Part shown: positions 16,712-25,232 of the stretch, one piece after another
Numbering within the stretch: position 1 is the stretch's first letter
Layout: each line of letters begins with the position of its first letter
Source of the DNA: Neorhizobium huautlense
GTDB lineage: Bacteria; Pseudomonadota; Alphaproteobacteria; Rhizobiales; Rhizobiaceae
Length of the DNA stretch: 64,000 nt
Assembly: GCF_030811685.1 (NCBI RefSeq)
Contig: NZ_JAUSRF010000018.1
Coordinates: 37,641-101,640 of the forward strand
Direction of reading: 5' to 3'
Position numbers and translations under genes: made by a program
The notes under the pieces: generated by a model
Databases searched by the model: none
What the model was told of the DNA's origin: nothing
Seen by the model: the letters and a program-made list of their open reading frames with translations, nothing else

Positions 16712-17593
16712 ATGAGCAAAAATGATCAAAACGACAAAGCCGGCCGTGACAGCCATTACGCCACCCTGCGCCGCAATGTGCGCGATGCCAAGCGCGAGCG
16801 CGGCGAGATCCCGACTCCGGATCCGCGCAAGCGCCCAAAACCTGCGCATGAGAACTGGAAGGCGCCGCAGCTGCAGCCCGACCAGGTGTTTCTGTATGGC
16901 CTGCACACGGTGCGCGCCGTCCTCGACAATCCCGAGCGCAAGATCGTCAAGCTGACGGTCACGCAGAACGCCTTCGTGCGTCTTGATATCGGCGAATCCC
17001 ACGCCCTGCCCTTCCCGGTCGAATTCGTATCGCCGCAGGATATCGACAAACATCTCGGCCCCGATGCCATCCACCAGGGCGTGATGGTCGAAACCAAACC
17101 GCTGCCGGTGCGCCGTCTCGAGGCGTTGAAGGAAAGCAATCTCATCCTCGTGCTCGATCAGGTCACCGATCCGCACAATGTCGGTGCCATCATGCGTTCC
17201 GCCGTTGCGTTTGAGGCCGGCGCGCTGATCACCACACAGCGCCACAGCCCGACGGAATCCGGCGTCATGGCAAAGTCCGCCTCCGGCGCGCTGGAAATGA
17301 TGCCCTATATCCAGATCGGCAATCTCGCCGATGCAATCGGCGAATTGCAGAAACTCGGTTTCCAGACGATCGGCCTTGATTCGGAAGGACCAGAGCCGCT
17401 CGAAGGCACGTTTGCCGGTGGAAAAGTCGCGCTCGTACTCGGCTCCGAAGGCAAGGGCCTGCGTCAGAAGACGCGCGAAACCGTCGATGCGCTCGCACGC
17501 TTGGACATGCCTGGCGCCATCAAGTCGCTCAACGTCTCGAACGCGGCCGCCATCGCGCTTTATGCGGCGCGTCAGCACCTCGCAAAAGGCTGA
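16712..17593 (+). CDS. rlmB: 23S rRNA (guanosine-2'-O-)-methyltransferase RlmB / TrmH-family protein
   Basis: This SPOUT enzyme transfers methyl from SAM to a ribose in 23S rRNA (G2251 in E. coli). The 293-residue protein has a charged N-terminal extension (residues 1-55), the substrate-binding domain (VFLYGLHTVRAVLDNPERKIVKL) and the knotted catalytic domain with motif 1 LDQVTDPHNVGAIMRSA, motif 2 LVLGSEGKGL and motif 3 LNVSNAAAIALY. ATG 16712 has AAGGCGG directly upstream. Its stop is 6 bp from the stop of the convergent receiver gene, with no visible terminator between. Confidence 0.92.
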   Translation: MSKNDQNDKAGRDSHYATLRRNVRDAKRERGEIPTPDPRKRPKPAHENWKAPQLQPDQVFLYGLHTVRAVLDNPERKIVKLTVTQNAFVRLDIGESHALPFPVEFVSPQDIDKHLGPDAIHQGVMVETKPLPVRRLEALKESNLILVLDQVTDPHNVGAIMRSAVAFEAGALITTQRHSPTESGVMAKSASGALEMMPYIQIGNLADAIGELQKLGFQTIGLDSEGPEPLEGTFAGGKVALVLGSEGKGLRQKTRETVDALARLDMPGAIKSLNVSNAAAIALYAARQHLAKG

Positions 17594-17599
17594 TCAAGC

Positions 17600-18016
17600 T
17601 CAGTGCAGCGCGGTCGCCCGCCTGTCGAAACAGCGCATGCGCTCGGGCGGCGTCGCATTGCGACCGTCGCGCACTTCCGCTGCGAACTGGATCGAGCCGA
17701 TCAGTTCGAGATCGAACAGCGGCTTGGAGATGACACCGAGCGTGCCGGGAATACCGCTGGCGATCGCTTCGGGATTGGCGGTCATGAAGATGACCGTCAG
17801 TCCGCGCGCCGCCAGTTCCCGGCCGATATCCGGCCCGGTCGGACCATCCTGGAGATGGACATCGACAAGCGCGATGTCGGCGTCGTCGCCGGCATCCAGA
17901 GCGTCGGCCTGATTGGCCGCAATGCCCGCCACTTCATGCCCGAGCGCCAGAACGGCGTCCTCGATATGCAGCGCGATCAGCAGTTGATCTTCGACAACAA
18001 GAATGCGATGCGGCAT
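17600..18016 (-). CDS. Single-domain response regulator (receiver protein)
   Basis: The 138-residue protein is a stand-alone CheY-like receiver without an output domain. The phosphorylation set is complete: acidic pair E9/D10 (LVVEDQ), acceptor D52 (ALVDVHLQDG), T79 (VIFMTAN) and K98 (ISKPL). Such proteins act by protein contact or as phosphorelay intermediates. The sequence style (LIALHIEDAVLALGHEVAGIAA) is typical of rhizobial receivers linked to HWE-type kinases, but no kinase is nearby, so the partner is unknown. It is divergent from the helicase gene, with 167 bp between. Confidence 0.85.
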   Translation of the reverse strand: MPHRILVVEDQLLIALHIEDAVLALGHEVAGIAANQADALDAGDDADIALVDVHLQDGPTGPDIGRELAARGLTVIFMTANPEAIASGIPGTLGVISKPLFDLELIGSIQFAAEVRDGRNATPPERMRCFDRRATALH

Positions 18017-18183
18017 CGGGCCCTCTTCGTTTTAGGACTTGGTAAAATTCCCCAAACGCTCTTTTGTTCCACAACCTCCAAAAATTGATGCACGCGTGAG
18101 ATGAACCCACCATGACCTCGCGCATGTCTCTCCGCTTGGCCGACAGAATCAGCTAGGAATCACTCCATGATTCGGAACCGCTC

Positions 18184-20253
18184 ATGAGCCTCGCCTATCT
18201 TGACAAACTCAACGACGCCCAACGCCGCGCCGTCGAGCATGGCGCGACCGATGCCAAAACCGGTGACAGTGGCCCGCTTCTGGTGATCGCCGGTGCAGGT
18301 TCCGGCAAGACAAACACGCTGGCACATCGCGTCGCCCACCTGATCGTCAATGGTGCCGATCCGCGCCGTATCCTGCTGATGACCTTTTCCCGCCGTGCGG
18401 CTTCCGAAATGGGCAAGCGCGTCGAGCGCATCTGCGGCCAGGTTTTGGGCGCCAATGCGGGCGTGATGACCGATGCGCTGGCATGGGCCGGCACTTTTCA
18501 CGGCATCGGCGCACGATTGATGCGGATATACGCGGACCAGATCGGCCTCGACCCGGATTTCACCATCCACGACCGCGAAGACAGTGCCGACCTGATGAAC
18601 CTTATCCGGCACGAACTGGGTTTCTCCAAGACCGAAAGCCGGTTTCCGACCAAGGGGACCTGCCTCGCCATCTATTCACGTGTGGTGAACTCGGAAGCAG
18701 CACTCGGCGAGGTGCTGAAAACCTATTTTCCGTGGTGCGCCAGCTGGGAAGCGCAGTTGCGCGAGCTTTTCGCCACTTATGTGGAATCCAAGCAGGCCCA
18801 GAACGTTCTCGATTACGACGATCTCCTGCTCTATTGGGCGCAGACCATGTCGGAACCGCTTCTCGCCGCCGATATCGGCGCGCGGTTCGACCACGTTCTG
18901 GTTGATGAATATCAGGACACCAACCGCCTGCAATCGACCATCCTGATGGCGTTGAAACCCGGCGGGCGTGGCCTGACCGTTGTCGGCGACGATGCGCAGT
19001 CGATTTATTCCTTCCGCGCCGCCACCATCCGCAACATTCTCGACTTCCCAAAATCCTTCGAACCGCCGGCCGATATCATCACGCTCGACCGCAATTATCG
19101 CTCGACCACAACGATCCTTGCCGCCGCCAACGGCGTCATCGATCTGGCACGCGAACGGTTCACCAAGAACCTCTGGACCGAACGGCAATCGGCCGAGCGC
19201 CCGCGCCTCGTTTCCGTGCGTGATGAAAACGAGCAGGCCAATTACATCTGCGAAACAATTCTGGAGAACCGCGAAACCGGCATGAGCCTGAAAAATCAGG
19301 CCGTGCTGTTTCGCTCCTCCAACCATTCCGGCCCGCTGGAAGTGGAACTCACCCGCCGCAACATTCCCTTCGTGAAATTCGGCGGCCTGAAATTTCTCGA
19401 CAGCGCGCATGTGAAGGATCTGCTGGCGGCTTTGCGTTTCGCCCAGAACCCGCGTGATCGTGTTGCCGGTTTCCGGCTGATGCAGCTCATCCCCGGAGTC
19501 GGTCCGCAGACGGCCGGCAAAATTCTGGACGCGATCGCAACCGATCCCGAACCGCTGGCAGCGTTGCAAGAAATCCCCGCCCCGCCCCGCAGCGGCGAGG
19601 ACTGGACGGCGTTTGTGGAGATGCTCGCCTCAGTGCGGCGCGGCGAAGGCTGGCCATCGGAAATTGGCACGGCGCGCAACTGGTATGAACCGCATCTGGA
19701 GCGCATCCACGAGGATGCCGACACCCGCAAGGCCGACCTGCTGCAGCTGGAACAGATCGCCTCGGGCTACGTCTCGCGCGAACGGTTCCTGACCGAATTG
19801 ACACTCGACCCGCCCACCGCCACCAGCGATCAGGCCGGCGTGCCGCTGCTGGATGACGATTACCTGATCCTCTCCACCATCCATTCGGCCAAGGGGCAGG
19901 AATGGCGCTCGGTCTTCGTGCTGAATTGCGTCGACGGCTGCATTCCCTCCGATCTCGGCGTCGGCACCAGCGCCGAAGTCGAGGAAGAACGCCGCCTGCT
20001 CTACGTGGCGATGACCCGCGCCAAGGACAGCCTGCATCTGGTCACGCCGCAGCGCTTTTTCACCCACGGCCAGCATTCGCAGGGCGACCGGCACGTTTAT
20101 GCCGCCCGCACCCGCTTCATCCCGGCAACGCTTCTGCAATTTTTCGAAAACACGGCATGGCCGGTGGTGGAGCCGATGTCGGAAGCGGAAAAGGCGGCCC
20201 GCAAACAGGTGCGCATCGATGTGACGGCGCGTATGCGCGGCATGTGGCGGTAG
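18184..20253 (+). CDS. UvrD/Rep-family ATP-dependent DNA helicase
   Basis: This is a superfamily 1A 3'-5' helicase, probably for repair or replication restart. The 689-residue protein contains Walker A GAGSGKT (residues 37-43), motif Ia TFSRRAASEM, the DEYQDTN Walker B motif (242-248), motif III GDDAQSIYSFR, motif IV LDRNYRST, motif V STIHSAKGQEW and motif VI VAMTRAKDSLHLV. It lacks the long C-terminal tail of UvrD proper (about 720 aa) and ends soon after motif VI, so a more specific name is not justified. Start ATG 18184 follows a GGAACCGCTC stretch. It stands alone. Confidence 0.9.
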   Translation: MSLAYLDKLNDAQRRAVEHGATDAKTGDSGPLLVIAGAGSGKTNTLAHRVAHLIVNGADPRRILLMTFSRRAASEMGKRVERICGQVLGANAGVMTDALAWAGTFHGIGARLMRIYADQIGLDPDFTIHDREDSADLMNLIRHELGFSKTESRFPTKGTCLAIYSRVVNSEAALGEVLKTYFPWCASWEAQLRELFATYVESKQAQNVLDYDDLLLYWAQTMSEPLLAADIGARFDHVLVDEYQDTNRLQSTILMALKPGGRGLTVVGDDAQSIYSFRAATIRNILDFPKSFEPPADIITLDRNYRSTTTILAAANGVIDLARERFTKNLWTERQSAERPRLVSVRDENEQANYICETILENRETGMSLKNQAVLFRSSNHSGPLEVELTRRNIPFVKFGGLKFLDSAHVKDLLAALRFAQNPRDRVAGFRLMQLIPGVGPQTAGKILDAIATDPEPLAALQEIPAPPRSGEDWTAFVEMLASVRRGEGWPSEIGTARNWYEPHLERIHEDADTRKADLLQLEQIASGYVSRERFLTELTLDPPTATSDQAGVPLLDDDYLILSTIHSAKGQEWRSVFVLNCVDGCIPSDLGVGTSAEVEEERRLLYVAMTRAKDSLHLVTPQRFFTHGQHSQGDRHVYAARTRFIPATLLQFFENTAWPVVEPMSEAEKAARKQVRIDVTARMRGMWR

Positions 20254-20349
20254 GAACGAGGCTTCAAGAGAGATGCGAAGAGTGCGCCCAGCCAATCCCC
20301 CTTGAGGGCAGTGCTGTCGCATATGAAATGCGGAGCATGCCGTTCAGCC

Positions 20350-20491
20350 GATCTCCCCCCTTGAGGGGGAGATGTCCGGCAGGACAGAGGGGGTAATCCT
20401 TGCGCAAATGCCGATTGCACCCACCTGCCGCACCGTTGCTTACCCCCCTCTGTCACCTTTCGGTGACATCTCCCCCTCAAGGGGGGAGATC
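20350..20491. repeat. Inverted pair of rhizobial palindromic intergenic repeats
   Basis: Copy A (20350-20396, GATCTCCCCCCTTGAGGG... ending in a GACAGAGGGGGTAA tail) and copy B (20440-20491, beginning TTACCCCCCTCTGTC and ending GGGGGGAGATC) are opposite-facing versions of the same about 50-bp element. Each has its own CCCCTCAAGGGG-like core and copy B has a GTCACC/GGTGAC hairpin. Together they can form a long cruciform with a 43-nt centre. A degenerate third piece lies near 20297-20325. This repeat type is frequent in Rhizobiaceae. It fills the gap between the convergent helicase and nadE genes and may act as a terminator. Confidence 0.75.
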
Positions 20492-20530
20492 GTGGGGAGC
20501 CAGCCTTCGCAGTCTCACTCCTTATACCGC

Positions 20531-22576
20531 TCACGCCTCCGGCACATTCTCCTCCAGTTCCCTCAACCAAACCCGCGCATTGCCATCAGACGGCGCGCGC
20601 CAGTCGCCACGCGGAGACAGCGAACCGCCCGAAGTCACCTTCGGTCCATTCGGTGAGGCCGAACGCTTGAACTGGCTGATCGTGAAGAAACGGAACAGAA
20701 ACGTCTGCAGCCATTTCCGGATCGTCGAAAGATCATATTCCCGACGCTTTTCATCCGGGAAGTTCGGCGGCCATGCGCCAGCCGTGACATCCTTCCAGGC
20801 ATGATGCGCCAGATAGGCAATCTTCGACGGCTTCAGCCCATACCGCGTCAGGTAATAGAGCGTGAAATCGTGCAGGTCATAAGGGCCGATCTTGTCCTCG
20901 GTGCTCTGTATGACGCCGTCTTCACCCGCCGGCACCAGTTCCGGCGAAATGATCGTGCCGAGCACCCGCTCCAGCGTGGCATTCGCTTCAGCATCGAAAC
21001 TGCCGCTGTTGATCACCCAGCGGATCAGGTGCTGGATCAACGTTTTGGAGACCGAACCGTTGACATTGTAATGACTCATCTGGTCGCCGACGCCATAGGT
21101 GCACCAGCCGAGCCCAATTTCGGAAAGATCACCGGTACCCAGCACGATGGCATTGCGCTGGTTGGCGGCGCGGAACAGGAAGTCCGTACGCAGACCCGCC
21201 TGCACATTCTCGAACGTCACATCATAAACCGGCTCGCCACCGGAAAACGGATGGCCGAGATCTTTTAGCAATTGCAGCGCCAGCGGCTTGATATCCACCT
21301 CTTCCGCCGTAATCCCGATGCTGCGCATCAACGACCAGGCATTGCCGAGCGTTTCGTCACCGGTGGCAAAACCCGGCATGGTGAAGCCTAAAATGTCGGT
21401 GCGCGGCCAGCCGAGACGATCAAAGGCGCGTGCCGCCACCAGCAGCGCATGGGTGCTGTCGAGACCACCGGAAATGCCGATGCACAGTCGCTTGATGCCG
21501 GTCGCCTTCAGGCGCTTCATCAGCCCCTGAACCTGGATATTGAATGTCTCGTAGCAATCCTGATCGAGCCGCGCCGGGTCCGAGGGCACGAAGGGATAAC
21601 GTGCAACGGAACGCTTCAGGCCGATATCACCCTCCGGTGCCGCAAACTCGAAGCCGATCCGGCGAAAAGGCTGATCGGCGCGAAGAACCCGTTCGGCCGC
21701 ATCCTCAAACGTCACGGTGCGCAGACGCTCCAGCGCCAAACGCTCGACATCGATATCGGCCACGCACATCTGCGAACCTTCCGGGAAACGTTCCGTCTCC
21801 GCCAAGAGGTTACCGAGTTCATAGATGCAGGCCTGACCATCCCAAGCGAGATCGGTGGTCGATTCGCCCGGGCCGGCGGCCGAATAGAGATAGGCGGCGA
21901 TATTGCGGGACGACTGGTTGGCGCAAAGCTGTTTTCGTACATCCGCCTTGCCGACGGTGACATTGCTGGCAGAAAGATTTGCAAGAATCGTCGCCCCCGC
22001 AAGTGCGCCAAAATCGCTCGGCGGCGCCGGTACCCAGACATCCTCGCAGATTTCCACATGGAAGACGAAATCGGCGATGGCCTTGTCCTCGAACAGAAGA
22101 TCGATCCCGAAAGGCACCACCTGCCCCGCAACGGCAATCTCCTGACCACGCACCGTACGGCCCGAAGCGAACCAGCGCTTTTCATAGAATTCGCGGTAGT
22201 TCGGCAGATGCGCCTTCGGCACGACGCCGAGAATTTTTCCCGCGTGGATGACGATGGCGCAGTTAAAAAGCCGGCCACGATGGCGCAGCGGCGCCCCGAC
22301 CAGCAGGACGGGAATGAGATCGCGGCTTGCCTCCACCAGCACCTTCAACGCGGTTTCGACCGCATCGAGCAGCGCCGCTTGGCCGAGCAGGTCGTCGATC
22401 GAATAACCGGAAATGCCGAGCTCGGGAAACACCATCAGCGCCACGCCCTGATCATGCCCCTGCCGCGCCAGTTCCAGCACCGCCTTTGCGTTAAAGGCCG
22501 GATCACCGATTTCGCAGGCCGGCGTGGCTGTGGCGACGCGCACAAAACCGTGGGCATAGGCAGAATGAAAATTCAT
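20531..22576 (-). CDS. nadE: Glutamine-dependent NAD+ synthetase
   Basis: NadE makes NAD+ from deamido-NAD+, ATP and glutamine, the last step of NAD synthesis. The 681-residue two-domain form has an N-terminal nitrilase-like glutaminase (VFPELGISGYS with the catalytic Glu, PKAHLPNYREFYEKRWF with Lys, and VEICEDVWVP with the catalytic Cys) and a C-terminal PP-loop synthetase (LCIGISGGLDSTHALLVA; then GTGDLSEIGLGWCTYG). Its length matches bacterial glutamine-dependent NadE. It is convergent with the helicase across the repeat region. NAD kinase lies just upstream and divergent, so NAD(P) synthesis genes are close together. Confidence 0.95.
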   Translation of the reverse strand: MNFHSAYAHGFVRVATATPACEIGDPAFNAKAVLELARQGHDQGVALMVFPELGISGYSIDDLLGQAALLDAVETALKVLVEASRDLIPVLLVGAPLRHRGRLFNCAIVIHAGKILGVVPKAHLPNYREFYEKRWFASGRTVRGQEIAVAGQVVPFGIDLLFEDKAIADFVFHVEICEDVWVPAPPSDFGALAGATILANLSASNVTVGKADVRKQLCANQSSRNIAAYLYSAAGPGESTTDLAWDGQACIYELGNLLAETERFPEGSQMCVADIDVERLALERLRTVTFEDAAERVLRADQPFRRIGFEFAAPEGDIGLKRSVARYPFVPSDPARLDQDCYETFNIQVQGLMKRLKATGIKRLCIGISGGLDSTHALLVAARAFDRLGWPRTDILGFTMPGFATGDETLGNAWSLMRSIGITAEEVDIKPLALQLLKDLGHPFSGGEPVYDVTFENVQAGLRTDFLFRAANQRNAIVLGTGDLSEIGLGWCTYGVGDQMSHYNVNGSVSKTLIQHLIRWVINSGSFDAEANATLERVLGTIISPELVPAGEDGVIQSTEDKIGPYDLHDFTLYYLTRYGLKPSKIAYLAHHAWKDVTAGAWPPNFPDEKRREYDLSTIRKWLQTFLFRFFTISQFKRSASPNGPKVTSGGSLSPRGDWRAPSDGNARVWLRELEENVPEA

Positions 22577-22823
22577 CGGGCACTCCGTCTTCTTGGCTGC
22601 GCCATAAGTAATGGCGCGATGCCACGCGGTCGAGAGCGTTTTGCTGATTCTTGGTTCGGCGTTGGCCTGGCTGTCTCAGGACCAGCCGGCCGATCGCCGG
22701 GGCGCACCAGTCGCAGATATCCACACCGACAACCCGAATTATCAACCGTCAAATCCGCTTCTTGCGCGTTCGCGACAATTTCCTCTTTACAGCCAACGAA
22801 AATATGGTACTTCGCACCACATT

Positions 22824-22899
<76 letters not shown>

Positions 22900-23157
22900 C
22901 TTTTCGATTTTCCGACTTTCGGCATTCACATGTCGTCAGTCGGAAACATCGGAAGGCTCGAAACGACCATCCAAACACCGCAGTCCGTTTCCAGCCGTTC
23001 ACCCGGCTCCGGCGCGACGATTCTTTTCCACAGACTTTGACATTTCTGCATGCGCAGCACCGCCATCGGTGCTTGGCTCCGATCAAGCCGTTTGTCGGCC
23101 TTGTCGCCCTCCTCTTTTTTCATGTACCAAGGGCGGCCATTAAAGAAGGTGCCGTTG

Positions 23158-23928
23158 ATGTCGCAGAAGAAAAGCCTCGCATTTTTGGCGTCCATCGCGC
23201 CCGAAGCGCAGGCCGCACTCGAAGAACTGACCCGCATGTACGGCCAGACGCCGGTGGACGAGGCCGATGTCATCGTGGCGCTCGGCGGCGACGGTTTCAT
23301 GCTGCAGACCCTGCATGACAGCATCAATTCCGGAAAACGTGTGTATGGCATGAATTGCGGTTCTGTCGGCTTCCTGATGAACGATTATCGCACGGACAAC
23401 CTGCATGACCGCGTTTCGGTCGCCGTCGAAAACGCCATCCATCCGCTGCGCATGACCACCACTAATACCGATGGCACCAGCTCGGTGGCGCTTGCCATCA
23501 ACGAGGTCTATCTGTTCCGCCAGAGCTATCAGGCCGCCAAACTGCGTGTCGAGATCGATGGCAAGGTGCGGCTGGAGGAACTGATCTGCGACGGCCTGAT
23601 GGTGGCAACGCCGGCCGGTTCCACCGCCTACAATCTTTCCGCCCACGGCCCGATCCTGCCGCTCGAAGCGCCGCTACTGGCCATGACACCCGTCAGCGCC
23701 TTTCGCCCGCGCCGCTGGCGTGGTGCGCTTCTGCCCAACCGGGTTTGTGTCGATATTCATATCCTTGAACCGGAGAAACGCCCGGTCAACGCGGTTGCCG
23801 ACAATACCGAGGTCAAGTCGGTGCTGCATATCCGCGTTGCCCAATGCAAGGACATGAAGGCGCGCATCCTGTCGGATCCCGATCATTCCTGGTCCGATCG
23901 CATTCTGGCCGAACAGTTTTCGGATTGA
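23158..23928 (+). CDS. nadK: NAD kinase
   Basis: NadK phosphorylates NAD+ to NADP+ with ATP in the cytoplasm. The 256-residue product contains the family's VALGGDGFML motif (GGDG at 43-46), GMNCGSVGFLMN, the NE segment in LAINEVYLFR and the glycine-rich GLMVATPAGSTAYNLSAHGPILP motif. The frame is open upstream to 23050, but ATG 23158 is preferred: AAGAAGG lies 8 nt before it and the product then matches the family's usual size. It is convergent with prfB, with a shared terminator between. Confidence 0.95.
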   Translation: MSQKKSLAFLASIAPEAQAALEELTRMYGQTPVDEADVIVALGGDGFMLQTLHDSINSGKRVYGMNCGSVGFLMNDYRTDNLHDRVSVAVENAIHPLRMTTTNTDGTSSVALAINEVYLFRQSYQAAKLRVEIDGKVRLEELICDGLMVATPAGSTAYNLSAHGPILPLEAPLLAMTPVSAFRPRRWRGALLPNRVCVDIHILEPEKRPVNAVADNTEVKSVLHIRVAQCKDMKARILSDPDHSWSDRILAEQFSD

Positions 23929-23942
23929 TTCGCCGCAAACAA

Positions 23943-23972
23943 AAAAGGCGGCCTCCGAAGAAGCCGCCTTTT
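23943..23972. terminator. Bidirectional terminator between nadK and prfB
   Basis: AAAAGGCGGC (23943-23952), a 10-nt loop and GCCGCCTTTT (23963-23972) form a perfect stem with A/T tails in both directions between the two convergent genes. Confidence 0.9.
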
Positions 23973-23995
23973 CCATTACTCGCATGTGCGCCTGA

Positions 23996-25127
23996 TCAGT
24001 CTAGATCGCCGCCGGCAACATCCGCCTTGCCGCTGATGCGGTGGGCGAGTGCCGCTTCCATGAACTCGTTCAGATCACCGTCGAGAACATCGCTCGGAGC
24101 CGTCGATTCGACGCCGGTGCGCAGGTCCTTGACCAGCTGGTAAGGCTGCAGAACATAGGAACGGATCTGGTGACCCCAGCCGATATCGGTTTTCGAGGCC
24201 GCTTCGGCATTGGCCGCATCTTCGCGCTTCTTCAGCTCGGCCTCGTAAAGACGGGCACGCAGCATGTCCCAGGCCTTGGCGCGGTTCTTGTGCTGTGAGC
24301 GTTCCTGCTGGCAGGCCACCACGATGCCGGTCGGGATATGCGTGATACGCACGGCCGAGTCGGTGGTGTTGACGTGCTGACCACCCGCACCCGAGGCACG
24401 GTAGGTGTCGATACGGCAATCGCTTTCGGCCACCTCGATATTGATCGAGTCGTCGACGACCGGATAAACCCAGATCGACGAAAACGAGGTGTGCCGGCGC
24501 GCGTTGGAATCGTAAGGCGAAATGCGCACGAGACGATGCACGCCCGATTCGGTCTTCATCCAGCCATAGGCATTGTGGCCCTTGACGAGAATGGTGGCCG
24601 ACTTGATGCCTGCCTCTTCGCCGTCATGGACTTCCAGCACCTCGACCTTGTAGCCCGAACGTTCGGCCCAGCGCGTGTACATGCGCAGAAGAATGTTCGC
24701 CCAGTCCTGGCTTTCCGTGCCGCCGGCGCCGGAATGCACTTCGACATAGGTGTCGTTGCTGTCTGCTTCACCCGAAAGCATGGCCTCGACCTGACGACGG
24801 TTGGCCTCGGCACGCAGTGCTCTCAGCGCATCCTCGGCGTCCTTGATGATCGCCTCGTCGCCCTCTTCCTCACCCATTTCGATGAGTTCGATATTGTCGT
24901 TGAGCTGCTGCTCCAGCGCTTTCACGCCGTTGATGCTGTCATCCAGCTGCTGGCGCTCGCGCATCAGCTTCTGGGCTTCCTGGGCATCGTTCCAGAGGTT
25001 GGGATCCTCTGACTTGTTGTTCAACCAGTCCAGTCGTCTTACCGCCTGATCCCAGTCAAAGATGCCTCCTCAGCAGGCTTATGGCCTGCTTGATTTCGTC
25101 GGTGACGTTGATCATTTCGTTGCGCAT
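23996..25127 (-). CDS. prfB: Peptide chain release factor 2 (programmed +1 frameshift)
   Basis: RF2 releases the peptide at UGA and UAA codons. The full 376-residue protein needs a +1 frameshift. ATG 25127 opens a 23-codon frame (start MRNEMINVTDEIKQ, end SLLRRHL) that ends at TGA 25056-25058. The slippery site CTT TGA C (CTT at 25059-25061) is preceded by an AGGAGG box, exactly the RF2 autoregulatory signal. After the shift the frame reads DWDQAVRRLDW and continues to 23996. Domain 3 carries GGQ (residues 248-250) and the codon-recognition tripeptide is SPY (203-205) where E. coli has SPF. A naive call would begin at TTG 25024 and lose 34 residues. PBP1A lies upstream on the same strand. Confidence 0.96.
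25056..25076 (-). promoter_or_regulatory. RF2 recoding site (SD-like box, CTT slip, UGA)
   Basis: The minus strand reads AGGAGG, CAT, CTT, TGA, C. The internal Shine-Dalgarno-like box three bases before the CTT codon, the slippery CTT and the in-frame UGA are the three known elements of RF2 frameshifting; low RF2 causes the pause and shift that restore RF2. Confidence 0.95.
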
Positions 25128-25178
25128 ATGCGTCGCTGCTTCCCGTATTTTACTTGGAAATGAGGGCTGACATAGAGA

Positions 25179-25209
25179 CGGCGGGCGAGGATGTAAACCC
25201 CGCCCGCCG
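25179..25209 (-). terminator. Hairpin after the PBP1A gene
   Basis: CGGCGGGCG (25179-25187) pairs perfectly with CGCCCGCCG (25201-25209) about 24 bp after the stop of the PBP1A gene. There is only a weak T-rich stretch after it in the transcribed direction, so it may slow or end transcription before prfB. Confidence 0.55.
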
Positions 25210-25232
25210 CTTCGAACTTTGTCATGAATGGA

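Noticed and set aside
20372..20804. Short frames across the palindromic repeats
   Set aside because: They arise from the repeat sequence and the antisense of nadE.
23996..25024. prfB starting at TTG 25024
   Set aside because: It would lose 34 residues; the upstream frame and slip site match RF2 recoding.
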